DNA of 52,360 bases from CADEFF01 sp964569315 (GTDB lineage: Bacteria; Pseudomonadota; Alphaproteobacteria; Dongiales; Dongiaceae), in assembly GCA_964569315.1 (NCBI GenBank), contig CAZMUZ010000012.1, forward strand, positions 1-52,360, written 5' to 3'. Positions 34,169-41,282 of the stretch are shown here, piece by piece. The notes under the pieces were generated by a model, which was given only the letters and a program-made list of their open reading frames with translations, ran no database searches and was not told where the DNA came from. Within the stretch, counting starts at the first letter, position 1, and every line of letters starts with the position of its first letter. Made by a program: the position numbers and the translations under genes.

Positions 34169-34360
34169 TTAATCCTCGCCCAATTCGGAGTCGGGCTGCA
34201 GAGGCGACGGCGCGGCGTCGGTCGCCGCCCGGGCGCGCTGCTGCAGTTTCCGGCGCAGCAGATTCTGCCGTAGCTGGTCGGCAAGGCGTCGCTCCTGAAG
34301 CGAGCGACGGTTGAGACCGTCTTCGCTGAAGCTCGGCAAGGGGCGGTCGCGATCGGACAT
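34169..34360 (-). CDS. Small basic protein upstream of murA
   Basis: A 63-residue highly charged protein, central part LNRRSLQERRLADQLRQNLL followed by RRKLQQRARAATD, predicted to be helical. There is no signal peptide. Short Arg-rich proteins with a LRxNLxRRKxQxRAR pattern occur upstream of murA in other alphaproteobacteria as far as I recall, so I take this as a real conserved gene of unknown function. The gap to murA is about 170 bp. Confidence 0.6.
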   Translation of the reverse strand: MSDRDRPLPSFSEDGLNRRSLQERRLADQLRQNLLRRKLQQRARAATDAAPSPLQPDSELGED

Positions 34361-34701
34361 GGAGACCTGAGCGGTAGCGCGAGACGGACTCAGCTACGCG
34401 GGTCGTTGCCGGCCGTCAAGTCCCTGCAAGGCCGATGACTGGCGCGATGGCCGCGACTGGCCGATGCGATGAAGGAAGGGTTCTGTCGGAAGGGGCCGAA
34501 GGGAGGGCTCGAGCGGAGCCGATGGGAGGGGGCATCGAGGCGGGAGCGAGGGGTCGCATCGGCGAGGCGCGATCCGTAAAGATCGCGTCTCGCCAATGGA
34601 TTATCGGGGAGGGAGGGGGCAGGAGGATGCCGGCCGGGAGACGGCGGCCAGCCTTGCTTTGCGCGGCGGCCCTGTGGCATGTTTCGCCGCCTTCGACGGC
34701 C
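34361..34701. other. Non-coding region between the murA block and the broken tRNA
   Basis: About 340 bp, purine-rich on the plus strand. Open frames here lack family similarity or a binding site. The only structure seen is a 14-bp hairpin: 34561-34574 pairs with 34581-34594 (one G-T pair) around the loop CGTAAA. No T-run follows on either strand, so it is not a standard terminator. The right end meets the tRNA fragment. Confidence 0.5.
34561..34594. repeat. Strong 14-bp inverted repeat
   Basis: GGCGAGGCGCGATC at 34561-34574 pairs with GATCGCGTCTCGCC at 34581-34594 with a single G-T wobble and a six-base loop. It is isolated in non-coding DNA close to the broken tRNA. It may be a transcript end without a U-tract, a processing site or a recombination-related structure. 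Confidence 0.55.
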
Positions 34702-34733
34702 GCCGCCGTAGCTCAGTGGTAGAGCGCACCCTT
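34702..34733 (+). pseudogene. Broken tRNA-Thr gene, 5' half only
   Basis: GCCGCCG (acceptor 5' strand), TA, GCTC-AGTGGTA-GAGC (D arm), G and CACCC (anticodon stem 5' strand) plus TT (positions 32-33) are read in perfect tRNA order. The match ends exactly after U33; the next bases do not restore the 3' anticodon strand, T arm or acceptor. The stem sequence resembles tRNA-Thr(GGT) of alphaproteobacteria, where GGT would follow. The break falls at the anticodon loop, a known crossover position for tyrosine integrases, and phage-like genes begin at once. The missing 3' half was not found in the window. Confidence 0.72.
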
Positions 34734-35081
34734 ACCTTCGCGAAAGAGTGCCTGCCGCCGCGCCTCGGTGCGCTCGTCGGGCGCGGTCGTCGGGCCCGTC
34801 GGGTCGGCAAGGAGTTTCTGGTAATGCCAGGTCATGCTCGGCAGCGGCTGTCGCACGGCGCGGCGATAGAGATAGCCATAGAAGCAGCCCGCCTCGTGCT
34901 GCAGCGGATCGATGAGCCCGCGCGCGAGGAGCGCCCCCAGCGGATGCTCCGACTGCACCGGGTCGGCGCCGGCCGCGAGCGCGACGCGATGGACCCTCGC
35001 CTCCGGCGTCCCCAGATCGGCATCCGTCGAATGAAGCCGCGGCCTGCCCGGGGAACGGCCGCTGCGGCTGCCGAACGCCAT
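34713..35081 (-). CDS. Phage-associated hypothetical protein ending inside the broken tRNA
   Basis: A 122-residue protein not recognised by a named domain. ALAAGADPVQSEHPLGALLA and RGLIDPLQHEAGCFYGYLYR resemble small proteins of alphaproteobacterial prophages as I recall them, with low certainty. Its last six codons (KGALYH) and stop are antisense to the tRNA 5' half, so the original C-terminus was probably replaced at the junction near 34733. It lies 12 bp after the 74-residue gene on the same strand, in one transcription unit divergent from the repressor. Confidence 0.5.
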   Translation of the reverse strand: MAFGSRSGRSPGRPRLHSTDADLGTPEARVHRVALAAGADPVQSEHPLGALLARGLIDPLQHEAGCFYGYLYRRAVRQPLPSMTWHYQKLLADPTGPTTAPDERTEARRQALFREGKGALYH

Positions 35082-35093
35082 CGTCCGGCGCTC

Positions 35094-35318
35094 CTACCAG
35101 CCTTCCTCGTCTTCCAGCCCGAGCGCCCACCGTCGCGCCCACTCGATGAGCCAGAGCGCGCGCTCCGCGGTCATTTCGCTGTTCACCACCTCGAACTCGC
35201 CGTCGCTGGTGACGCCGAGCCCGATCACCTCCTGCCACGCGACCTTGGCGATCTCGGCCGTGGCTTGCTCCGGCTTCAGCGTTTCCGACAACGGGAAATC
35301 GATCACGAAGGCGTTCAT
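35094..35318 (-). CDS. Hypothetical protein divergent from the phage repressor
   Basis: A 74-residue acidic protein, not recognised. It begins MNAFVIDFPLSETLKPEQAT and ends MTAERALWLIEWARRWALGL plus an acidic tail, with a predicted C-terminal amphipathic helix. There is no signal peptide. A binding site CGAGGAGC precedes the ATG at 35318. It is divergent from the S24 repressor across a 235-bp region with operator-like sites, the usual place of a repressor-controlled phage gene. Confidence 0.5.
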   Translation of the reverse strand: MNAFVIDFPLSETLKPEQATAEIAKVAWQEVIGLGVTSDGEFEVVNSEMTAERALWLIEWARRWALGLEDEEGW

Positions 35319-35454
35319 TTTCGCTCCTCGTCGGGACAGGGGAAAAGCGCAGGCGCCGCGGCGCCCGGTCGGCGCATCGATGATCCGGAGGGGGAAGGTT
35401 TCTGCCGCGACGCCGCCTGGGCGCTGTCGCTGGGCAAAATTCTCATTCCATCAA

Positions 35455-35514
35455 TTACGCATTTATACTATTATCGAGCCGCGAAGTCAATTGATTTTTG
35501 GTGTATATGCGTAA
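35455..35514. promoter_or_regulatory. Inverted operator-like sites in the repressor control region
   Basis: TTACGCATTTATAC at 35455-35468 and GTATATGCGTAA at 35503-35514 are inverted copies of a TTACGCA-TATAC element, 34 bp apart, in an AT-rich patch within GC-rich DNA. The patch precedes the repressor gene and the divergent 74-residue gene. A third related copy lies downstream of the repressor. They are candidate binding sites of the adjacent S24 repressor. Confidence 0.5.
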
Positions 35515-35553
35515 GAAAGAAACCTTCGGTACGGAGCCCAAAGGGATGGAGCC

Positions 35554-36240
35554 ATGACGGAGATCTCTCCCGCCGCCCGGCGCCTGAAGCAGTTGCGCGA
35601 GGAAGCCGGCCTCGCCATGCGCGAGGTCGCCGAAGCGCTCGACTGGCCGCTGACGCGCTATCAGCATTACGAGGACCGCTACCGGCGCGCCCATCTGCCG
35701 CTCGATTTCATGCGCGCGCTGGCGCCGATCTTCGAATCGCGCGGCGTGCCGGCGGCCGAGCTGCTGGCGCTCGCCGGCCTCGCCGATTCCGAGATCCCGC
35801 GCTCCGCCCGCCAGCGTCGCATGGCGTCACTGTCGCCGCCCGCGACCGGGACCGGCAGCCGCGACCTGCCCGTGCTGGGGGCCGTGAAGGGCGGCGCCGA
35901 AGGCTTCTACTTCAACGAGGGCGAGGCGAAGGAATATCTCGTCCGGCCCCCGACCCTCGACGGCGTCGCCAACGGCTTCGCGCTCTATGTCGAAGGCGAG
36001 AGCATGGAGCCGCGCTATTTCGCCGGCGAAATCCTTTACGTCAATCCGAACCGGCCGATCACGCGCAACTGCTTCGTCGCGGTCGAGCTCGCCGACGGGC
36101 AAGGCATGATCAAGCAGTTCTTGCGGCGCAGCGACGAGCATGTGGTGCTGCATCAGTTCAATCCCCCGAAAGACATCCGCCTTCCCGTCCAGAACGTGAA
36201 GCGGATCTACCGCATCACCGGCGCCAGCGAGCTCGGCTGA
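35554..36240 (+). CDS. Phage-type S24/LexA-like repressor
   Basis: A 228-residue regulator. An N-terminal helix-turn-helix domain (LKQLREEAGLAMREVAEALD, WPLTRYQHYEDRYRRAHLP) is followed by a linker. A C-terminal S24 peptidase fold has the catalytic Ser150 in EGESMEPRYFAGEI and Lys187 in MIKQFLRR. Such proteins repress prophage lytic genes and self-cleave when RecA is activated by DNA damage. The Ser-Lys dyad is intact, so self-cleavage is possible; I do not see a clear Ala-Gly cleavage pair. The ATG at 35554 has an AAGGGATGGAG binding region. No integrase or structural genes are nearby, so this is a remnant or a domesticated regulator. Confidence 0.88.
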   Translation: MTEISPAARRLKQLREEAGLAMREVAEALDWPLTRYQHYEDRYRRAHLPLDFMRALAPIFESRGVPAAELLALAGLADSEIPRSARQRRMASLSPPATGTGSRDLPVLGAVKGGAEGFYFNEGEAKEYLVRPPTLDGVANGFALYVEGESMEPRYFAGEILYVNPNRPITRNCFVAVELADGQGMIKQFLRRSDEHVVLHQFNPPKDIRLPVQNVKRIYRITGASELG

Positions 36241-36280
36241 GTTTTCCACAGCCATCGTTCTATTTTTGTTCTTGCCTTTA

Positions 36281-36298
36281 TACCGTAAATTGCGTATG
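36281..36298. promoter_or_regulatory. Third operator-like site, downstream of the repressor
   Basis: On the minus strand this region reads ATACGCAATTTACGGTA, sharing TACGCA and a following TA-rich half with the two sites upstream of the repressor. It lies about 50 bp upstream of the ATG at 36350 and so could place that gene under the same repressor. Confidence 0.4.
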
Positions 36299-36349
36299 AG
36301 CGAAAGGGCAAATCATGCACATCAACGATATCTCGAGGGAGGAACAAGG

Positions 36350-36691
36350 ATGGCAATCGGTTTCGTCTCGCGCGAGCTCTCGATTCTCGCCTATGCCAAC
36401 GGCTTCACGCTCTGGCACTACCGGACCCATGACGCGCCCGCCGCCCTCTTCGCGCGCGACACCGGCGACCCGGACTATATCGGCTATTTCGCGCCGGCCT
36501 GCGATCTGCTGCGGCGCGGCGACCTGATCCTGGTCAGCCTCGACGGCGAGACCGGGCCGGACATCGCCCAGCTCGTCGTGACCGAGGCGGCCCCTTGCGG
36601 CTTCGTCACGGTGCGCCGGACCGGCGCCGCCCTTCCGGCATTCGAGCCCGCCGCCGCGCCGCAGGAGGTCGCCGCCGTCTGTGCCGCCTGA
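36350..36691 (+). CDS. Phage-type hypothetical protein
   Basis: A 113-residue protein beginning MAIGFVSRELSILAYANGFT, then LWHYRTHDAP, GYFAPACDLLRRGDLILVSL and a TGPDIAQLVVTEA segment. This layout (FVS-L---ANGFTLWHY, then Y F--A-DLLR-GD-I) recalls small proteins encoded near head genes of alphaproteobacterial phages, from memory and with limited certainty. GGGAGG upstream supports the ATG at 36350. It is preceded by an operator-like site and followed by a strong terminator, so it forms its own short unit downstream of the repressor. Confidence 0.6.
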   Translation: MAIGFVSRELSILAYANGFTLWHYRTHDAPAALFARDTGDPDYIGYFAPACDLLRRGDLILVSLDGETGPDIAQLVVTEAAPCGFVTVRRTGAALPAFEPAAAPQEVAAVCAA

Positions 36692-36711
36692 CCTGCCCGG
36701 CCCTCGACGCG

Positions 36712-36753
36712 AAACGGCGCGGATCCCCGGCAAGGGGACCGCGCCGTTTTTTT
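36712..36753 (+). terminator. Strong intrinsic terminator
   Basis: AAACGGCGCGG at 36712-36722 pairs with CCGCGCCGTTT, with the inner TCCCC/GGGGA pairs extending the stem to a five-base loop GGCAA. A run of seven T follows at 36747-36753. It ends the transcript of the 113-residue phage-type gene and insulates it from the minus-strand genes beyond. Confidence 0.93.
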
Positions 36754-36784
36754 GCACCCATTTCGCCTGCCGGCCCCGTGTCGC

Positions 36785-36991
36785 CTACTGATAAGCGATC
36801 AGCCGGTAGGCCTGGCCTGCCAGCGACGACGCGAAACAATCGGCCTCCGCCAGCGTCCGGTAGCAATAGACCGGCGGCGGCAGCGCAACGATCGCCTCGC
36901 CGGTGTTCTCGCGGGACGCGCAGCCGCTCGCGAGCGTGCCGGCGAGCACGAGACAGCCGATCAAGACCGATCGCGCGCCCCTCCGCTCCAT
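36785..36991 (-). CDS. Small lipoprotein
   Basis: A 68-residue protein with a lipoprotein signal: basic start MERRGARS, hydrophobic VLIGCLVLAGTLA and lipobox LASGC with Cys24. The mature part of about 45 residues contains PPPVYCYRTLAEADCFASSL, with two cysteines that may form a disulfide. It is predicted to be anchored in the outer or inner membrane. Similar short lipoproteins with a CYRTLADxDCF motif occur in Rhodospirillales, as I recall. Function unknown. It lies seven bases downstream of the AcuI-like gene and is probably cotranscribed. Confidence 0.72.
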   Translation of the reverse strand: MERRGARSVLIGCLVLAGTLASGCASRENTGEAIVALPPPVYCYRTLAEADCFASSLAGQAYRLIAYQ

Positions 36992-36998
36992 GGCTCTC

Positions 36999-37985
36999 CT
37001 ATCGCGTCGTATCCACCACCACGCGGCCGCGCACCTTGCCGGCGAGGATCTGGCCGCCGAGCCCGGGCAGGTCCGCGAGCGTCGCGCTCTCGATCATCTT
37101 GTCGAGCTTGCCCATCGGCAGGTCGCTCGCAAGCCGGAGCCAGGCCTTCTGGCGCAGCGGCACCGGGCACATCACCGAATCGATGCCGAGCAGGTTCACG
37201 CCGCGCAGCAGGAACGGGATCACCGTGGTCTCGAGCTTGGTGCCCCCGGCGAGGCCGCAGGATGCGACCGAGCCGCGATATTTGATCTGCGGCAGGATGG
37301 CGGCGAGCGTCGTGCCGCCGACCGCATCCACGCATCCGGCGAAGCGCTCGGCATCGAGCGGCTTGCCCGAGGGCTTCTCGATCGTCGCCCGGTCGATGAT
37401 CTCCGCCGCGCCGAGCTCGCGCAGATAGTCGTGGGTATCCTGCCGGCCGGTCGAGGCCACCACCCGGTAGCCGAGCTTCGCCAGGATCGCCGTCGCCACG
37501 CTGCCGACGCCGCCGGCCGCACCCGTCACCAGGATGTCGCCCTTGTCCGGCGTCACGTCATGCGCCTCCAGCGCCAGCACCGCCAGCATCGAGGTGAAGC
37601 CCGCCGTGCCGATCGCCATGGCCTGCTTGGTGCTGATGCCCTTCGGGAGGCCGATCAGCCAGTCGCCTTTGACCCGCGCCTTCTCTGCATAGCCGCCCCA
37701 GTGGGTCTCGCCGACGCGCCAGCCGGTCAGCACGACCTTGTCGCCCGCCTTCCAGTGCGGATTGTCGGATGTCTCCACCGTGCCGGCGAAATCGACGCCC
37801 GGCACATGCGGATAGTTCCGCACCAGCCGTCCCAGCCCGCCCAGGACCATCCCGTCCTTGTAATTCAAGGTCGAGTGCTCGACCGCCACGGTGACATCGC
37901 CTGCCGGCAACGCGCTCTCCTCGAGCGTCTTGATGGAGGCTGCGACTTTCCCGTCCTTCTCCTCGAGTACCAACGCCTTGAACAT
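36999..37985 (-). CDS. acuI: Acrylyl-CoA reductase (NADPH)-like MDR oxidoreductase (AcuI/YhdH)
   Basis: A 328-residue zinc-free medium-chain reductase. It has MFKALVLEEKDGKVAASIKT, HSTLNYKDGMVLGGLGRLVR, VPGVDFAGTVETSDNPHWKAGD, the NADPH loop VTGAAGGVGSVATAILAKLG and ASTGRQDTHDYLRELGA, all typical of YhdH/AcuI. AcuI reduces acryloyl-CoA to propanoyl-CoA and serves in DMSP and acrylate metabolism and in acrylate detoxification. The 3' neighbour is a small lipoprotein and the 5' neighbour a thiolase. The homology is firm; the in vivo role is not. Confidence 0.9.
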   Translation of the reverse strand: MFKALVLEEKDGKVAASIKTLEESALPAGDVTVAVEHSTLNYKDGMVLGGLGRLVRNYPHVPGVDFAGTVETSDNPHWKAGDKVVLTGWRVGETHWGGYAEKARVKGDWLIGLPKGISTKQAMAIGTAGFTSMLAVLALEAHDVTPDKGDILVTGAAGGVGSVATAILAKLGYRVVASTGRQDTHDYLRELGAAEIIDRATIEKPSGKPLDAERFAGCVDAVGGTTLAAILPQIKYRGSVASCGLAGGTKLETTVIPFLLRGVNLLGIDSVMCPVPLRQKAWLRLASDLPMGKLDKMIESATLADLPGLGGQILAGKVRGRVVVDTTR

Positions 37986-38001
37986 GCCGATCCTTAGCTC
38001 C

Positions 38002-39168
38002 CTATTTCACGCGTTCCAGAATGCTGACGTAATTCGCGACCGCCGTGCCGCCCATGTTGAAGATGCCGGCCAGCGAGGCGTCGGCAATCTGCATGGCGCC
38101 GGCCTCGCCCGTCAATTGCATGGCGGCGAGCGCATGCATCGAGACGCCGGTCGCCCCGATCGGATGGCCCTTCGCCTTGAGGCCGCCCGAAGGGTTGACC
38201 GGCAGCCGGCCCTCCTTCTCGGTCCAGCCTTCCTCGATGGCGCGCGCGCCCTCGCCGGGCGCCGTCAGCCCCATCGCCTCATATTCGATGAGTTCCGCGA
38301 TGGTGAAGCAGTCATGCGTCTCGACAAGGTCGAGCGTCTCGATGCCGAGCTTTGCGCGTTTGAGCGCCTGGCGCCAGGCGGCCGCCGCGCCCTCGAACTT
38401 GACGACGTCGCGCCGGCTCATCGGCAGCCAGTCGTTTACCTGGGCCGTCGCGCGGAACCGGATCGCCTTGCGGCAGGCGAGCGCCGTCTCGAGGTCGGTC
38501 AGCACCACGGCCGCCGCCCCATCCGAAACCGGGCTGCAATCGGTGCGCTTCAGCGGACCCGCGACGATCGGGTTCTTCTCCGAGACCGCGCGGCAGAATT
38601 CGTAGCCGAGGTCGTTGCGGAGCTGCGCATAGGGGTTGGCCGCGCCGTTGCGATGGTTCTTCGCGGCGATGCGCGCGAGCGCGTCCGACTTGTCGCCATA
38701 GCGCTGGAAATAGCGCTGCGCGATCAGCCCGAACACCCCGGCGAAGCCCGCCTCGATGCCGGCCTCCTCTGCCACATAGCTCGCCTTCAGCAGGTTCGCG
38801 CCGATCTCGGGACCCGGCCGGTGCGTCATCTTCTCGACGCCGACCACCAGCACGAAGCGCGCGCGGCGCGCCTCGATCGCATCGAGCCCGGCATAGACCG
38901 CAGCACTTCCGGTCGCGCAGGCATTCTCGAGCCGGGTCGCCGGCTTGAAACGCAGCGCCGGGTCGATCTCCAGCGCGAGCGAGGCCGGAAAGTCCTGGTC
39001 GGAGAACCCGGCGTTGAAATGGCCGACGAAGATCGCGTCGATCTCCTTCGCCTCGATGCCGGCATCGGCCAGGGCGGCCGCGCCGGCCTCCTTGATGAGA
39101 TCTTCGAGCCGAAGCTCGGCATGGCGGCCGAACTTCGTGTGCCCCCAGCCGACGATGCAACAGGACAT
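38002..39168 (-). CDS. Thiolase family protein (SCP2-type acetyl-CoA acetyltransferase)
   Basis: A 388-residue thiolase-fold protein. It begins MSCCIVGWGHTKFGRH and carries the reactive cysteine in LENACATGSAAVYAGLDAI, the histidine region VETHDCFTIAELIEYE, and GGLKAKGHPIGATGVSM near the C-terminus. The HDCFTIAE form marks the SCP2/sterol-carrier-like thiolase group, which includes enzymes of side-chain degradation. The ATG at 39168 was preferred to a longer frame from 39342. It lies 16 bp upstream of the acuI-like gene, so the two may act in one acyl-CoA pathway. Substrate unknown. Confidence 0.88.
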   Translation of the reverse strand: MSCCIVGWGHTKFGRHAELRLEDLIKEAGAAALADAGIEAKEIDAIFVGHFNAGFSDQDFPASLALEIDPALRFKPATRLENACATGSAAVYAGLDAIEARRARFVLVVGVEKMTHRPGPEIGANLLKASYVAEEAGIEAGFAGVFGLIAQRYFQRYGDKSDALARIAAKNHRNGAANPYAQLRNDLGYEFCRAVSEKNPIVAGPLKRTDCSPVSDGAAAVVLTDLETALACRKAIRFRATAQVNDWLPMSRRDVVKFEGAAAAWRQALKRAKLGIETLDLVETHDCFTIAELIEYEAMGLTAPGEGARAIEEGWTEKEGRLPVNPSGGLKAKGHPIGATGVSMHALAAMQLTGEAGAMQIADASLAGIFNMGGTAVANYVSILERVK

Positions 39169-39277
39169 GGACTGTCTCCCCTGTCGGAAACGAGCGGCCA
39201 TTATAGGCCGCGGGCGGCGGTTTGGCGCGGGAGGCCGCCGGACTTGGATGGTGGCGGATTCCGCTGCTTCCAGCACT

Positions 39278-39703
39278 CTACTCGGTTGCTTGCTGCGGAA
39301 GGCCATCGCCGATCGCGTACCAGGCGACCTTGGATCCGACATAGATATGCCGGGATCGCCCCCAGGATGCGCCCTTTGTCATTGGCCAATCCTCCGGATG
39401 GTCGAGCGACCCGACGCTCACCCAAACTTTTGGGTCCCCCTCGGAGACGAACGCCATCCGTGAGCCGCAGTTGCCGCAGAAGCCGCGCTTCGCGCCGGCG
39501 CTGGACTGGAAGTATTTGAGCTCGCCCTTGGTGACTCTGAAGGCGGCCCAGGAAAACTCCATCGCGCCGCCGCAAACGCTGCCGGACTGCTTTCGGCACA
39601 TCGAACAATGGCAGAAGGAGCCCGCGGTCGGCGGCTCGCTTACCTCGTAGCGCACGGCGCCGCAAAGGCAGCCGCCCGTAACCGGAATGCGCTCCTGGGC
39701 CAT
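39278..39703 (-). CDS. GFA-domain (glutathione-dependent formaldehyde-activating-like) protein
   Basis: A 141-residue zinc-binding protein. The cysteine pattern is GGCLCGAVRYEV, CHCSMCRKQSG and GFCGNCGSRMAF, typical of the GFA/CENP-V fold. The prototype (Gfa) was described as accelerating formation of S-hydroxymethylglutathione, but most members have no assigned role. The ATG at 39703 matches the family N-terminus. It lies between pyrC and the thiolase on the same strand with about 70-110 bp on each side. Formaldehyde from demethylation in this organism would be a possible context, but that is speculation. Confidence 0.86.
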   Translation of the reverse strand: MAQERIPVTGGCLCGAVRYEVSEPPTAGSFCHCSMCRKQSGSVCGGAMEFSWAAFRVTKGELKYFQSSAGAKRGFCGNCGSRMAFVSEGDPKVWVSVGSLDHPEDWPMTKGASWGRSRHIYVGSKVAWYAIGDGLPQQATE

Positions 39704-39775
39704 CGATCGATCCTCCTGGCATCTTCCAGCGGCTTCACACCGCGCGGATTCTCCCGACCCAACCGGCCTCACGGC

Positions 39776-41119
39776 TCAGTCGGCCGCGGCTTCCGGCTCG
39801 CGGCTTTCGTCGAACCGGACCGGCCGGCCTTGCGGCGTGCCGACAAGCTCGCCGTCGCGCATCACGACCTCGCCGCGGAGGATCGTCGCCACCGGCCAGC
39901 CATGCACGCTCATCCCGTCGAACGGCGTCCAGCCACATTTGGTCGCCATCCGGCTCGCCTCGATGCGGCGCTCCGCCCCGAGATCCACCAGGGTGAAATC
40001 GCCGTCATAACCGACCGCGATCCGGCCCTTGCCGGTGATGTTGTAGAGCCGCGCCGGCCCCGCGCTGGTGAGGTCGACCAGCCGCTCCAGGGTCAGGTTG
40101 CCGCGATGCACGTGATCCAGCATCAGCGGCATGAGTGTCTGGACCCCCGGCATGCCGGACGGACTCTGCGGATAGGGCTTCGCCTTCTCTTCCTTGGTAT
40201 GGGGCGCATGGTCCGAGCCGAGGCAGTCGGCGACCCCCTCCCGCACCGCGCGCCACAGCCCTTCGCGATGCCGCTCCTCGCGGATCGGCGGATTCATCTG
40301 CGCGAAGCTGCCGAGCCGCTCGTAGCAGTCGGGCGCGGCAAGCGTCAGATGCTGCGGCGTCACCTCCATGCTGGCGATGTCCTTGTGCTCGGCCAGCAGC
40401 GCCGCCTCCTCGGCGGTCGTGACATGCAGCACATGGATGCGCCGCCCCGCGAGACGCGCCAGCTTCAGCACGCGCTTCGTCGCGAGCAGCGCCGTTTCCA
40501 CGTCGCGCCAGACCGGATGCATCGCGACCTTCGCGCCGTCCCGGACCAGCGCCAGCCGCTCGCGCAGCCGATGCTCGTCCTCCGCATGGATGGCGACGCG
40601 GCGCTTTCCGTTGCGCAACACGCGCAGCAGGTTCTCGTCATCCTCGACCAGCAGGCTGCCGGTCGAGCTGCCCATGAAGACCTTCACCCCGGCGGCGCCG
40701 GGCAGCCGTTCGAGCCGGCCGAGTTCGTCGGCATTCTCGGCCGCGGCGCCGACGAAGAAGGCGTGATCCGTCCAGGCCCTGCCCTTCGCGAGCGCGAGCT
40801 TCTCCGCGAGCGCTTCCGCCGACACCGTATTGGGCTTGGTGTTCGGCATCTCGAAAATCGTGGCGACGCCGCCGAGCGCGGCCGAGGCGGTGCCGGAAGC
40901 AAGATCTTCCTTGTGGGTGAGGCCCGGCTCCCGGAAATGGACCTGACTGTCGATCGCGCCGGGCAGCAGATGCAGCCCCTTCGCGTCGATATCCGTCTCG
41001 CCACGCTCCGCGATGCGGCCGATCGCCGCGATGCGCCCCGCCTTGACGGCGACGTCGGCATCGACCCGCCCCATCTGGGTCATGACGGTGCCGTTACGGA
41101 TGACGAGCTGATAGCCCAA
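39776..41119 (-). CDS. Dihydroorotase family protein
   Basis: A 447-residue class I cyclic amidohydrolase. Metal ligands sit in LPGAIDSQVHFREPGLTHKE; the bridging carbamylated lysine is in AGVKVFMGSSTG; histidines are in HVLHVTTAEEA; and the catalytic aspartate is in DCLGSDHAPHT. DHAPHTKEEK is typical of dihydroorotase (PyrC), which closes N-carbamoyl-aspartate to dihydroorotate. No other pyrimidine genes are adjacent. A paralogue such as an allantoinase-like enzyme is less likely given DHAPHTKEEK and NPPIREERHR. Confidence 0.88.
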   Translation of the reverse strand: MGYQLVIRNGTVMTQMGRVDADVAVKAGRIAAIGRIAERGETDIDAKGLHLLPGAIDSQVHFREPGLTHKEDLASGTASAALGGVATIFEMPNTKPNTVSAEALAEKLALAKGRAWTDHAFFVGAAAENADELGRLERLPGAAGVKVFMGSSTGSLLVEDDENLLRVLRNGKRRVAIHAEDEHRLRERLALVRDGAKVAMHPVWRDVETALLATKRVLKLARLAGRRIHVLHVTTAEEAALLAEHKDIASMEVTPQHLTLAAPDCYERLGSFAQMNPPIREERHREGLWRAVREGVADCLGSDHAPHTKEEKAKPYPQSPSGMPGVQTLMPLMLDHVHRGNLTLERLVDLTSAGPARLYNITGKGRIAVGYDGDFTLVDLGAERRIEASRMATKCGWTPFDGMSVHGWPVATILRGEVVMRDGELVGTPQGRPVRFDESREPEAAAD

Positions 41120-41282
41120 TCTTTGCCCCCACGCTTATGCCGCTGCCCCCTCTATCGGCGGGAGCAGACCGGCCCGTCAATGCATTTGATCCGGCGGCCG
41201 GTCCGCGCGCCGCGAAGGCGCCGCAGGATGCCACAGGGAGGGTCCATTGGCCGAAGCCGGGATTTACGCTACCAAGAGCGCC

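Noticed and set aside
34435..34722. 95-codon plus-strand frame
   Set aside because: No binding site, Gly/Arg-rich composition, and it runs into the tRNA fragment.
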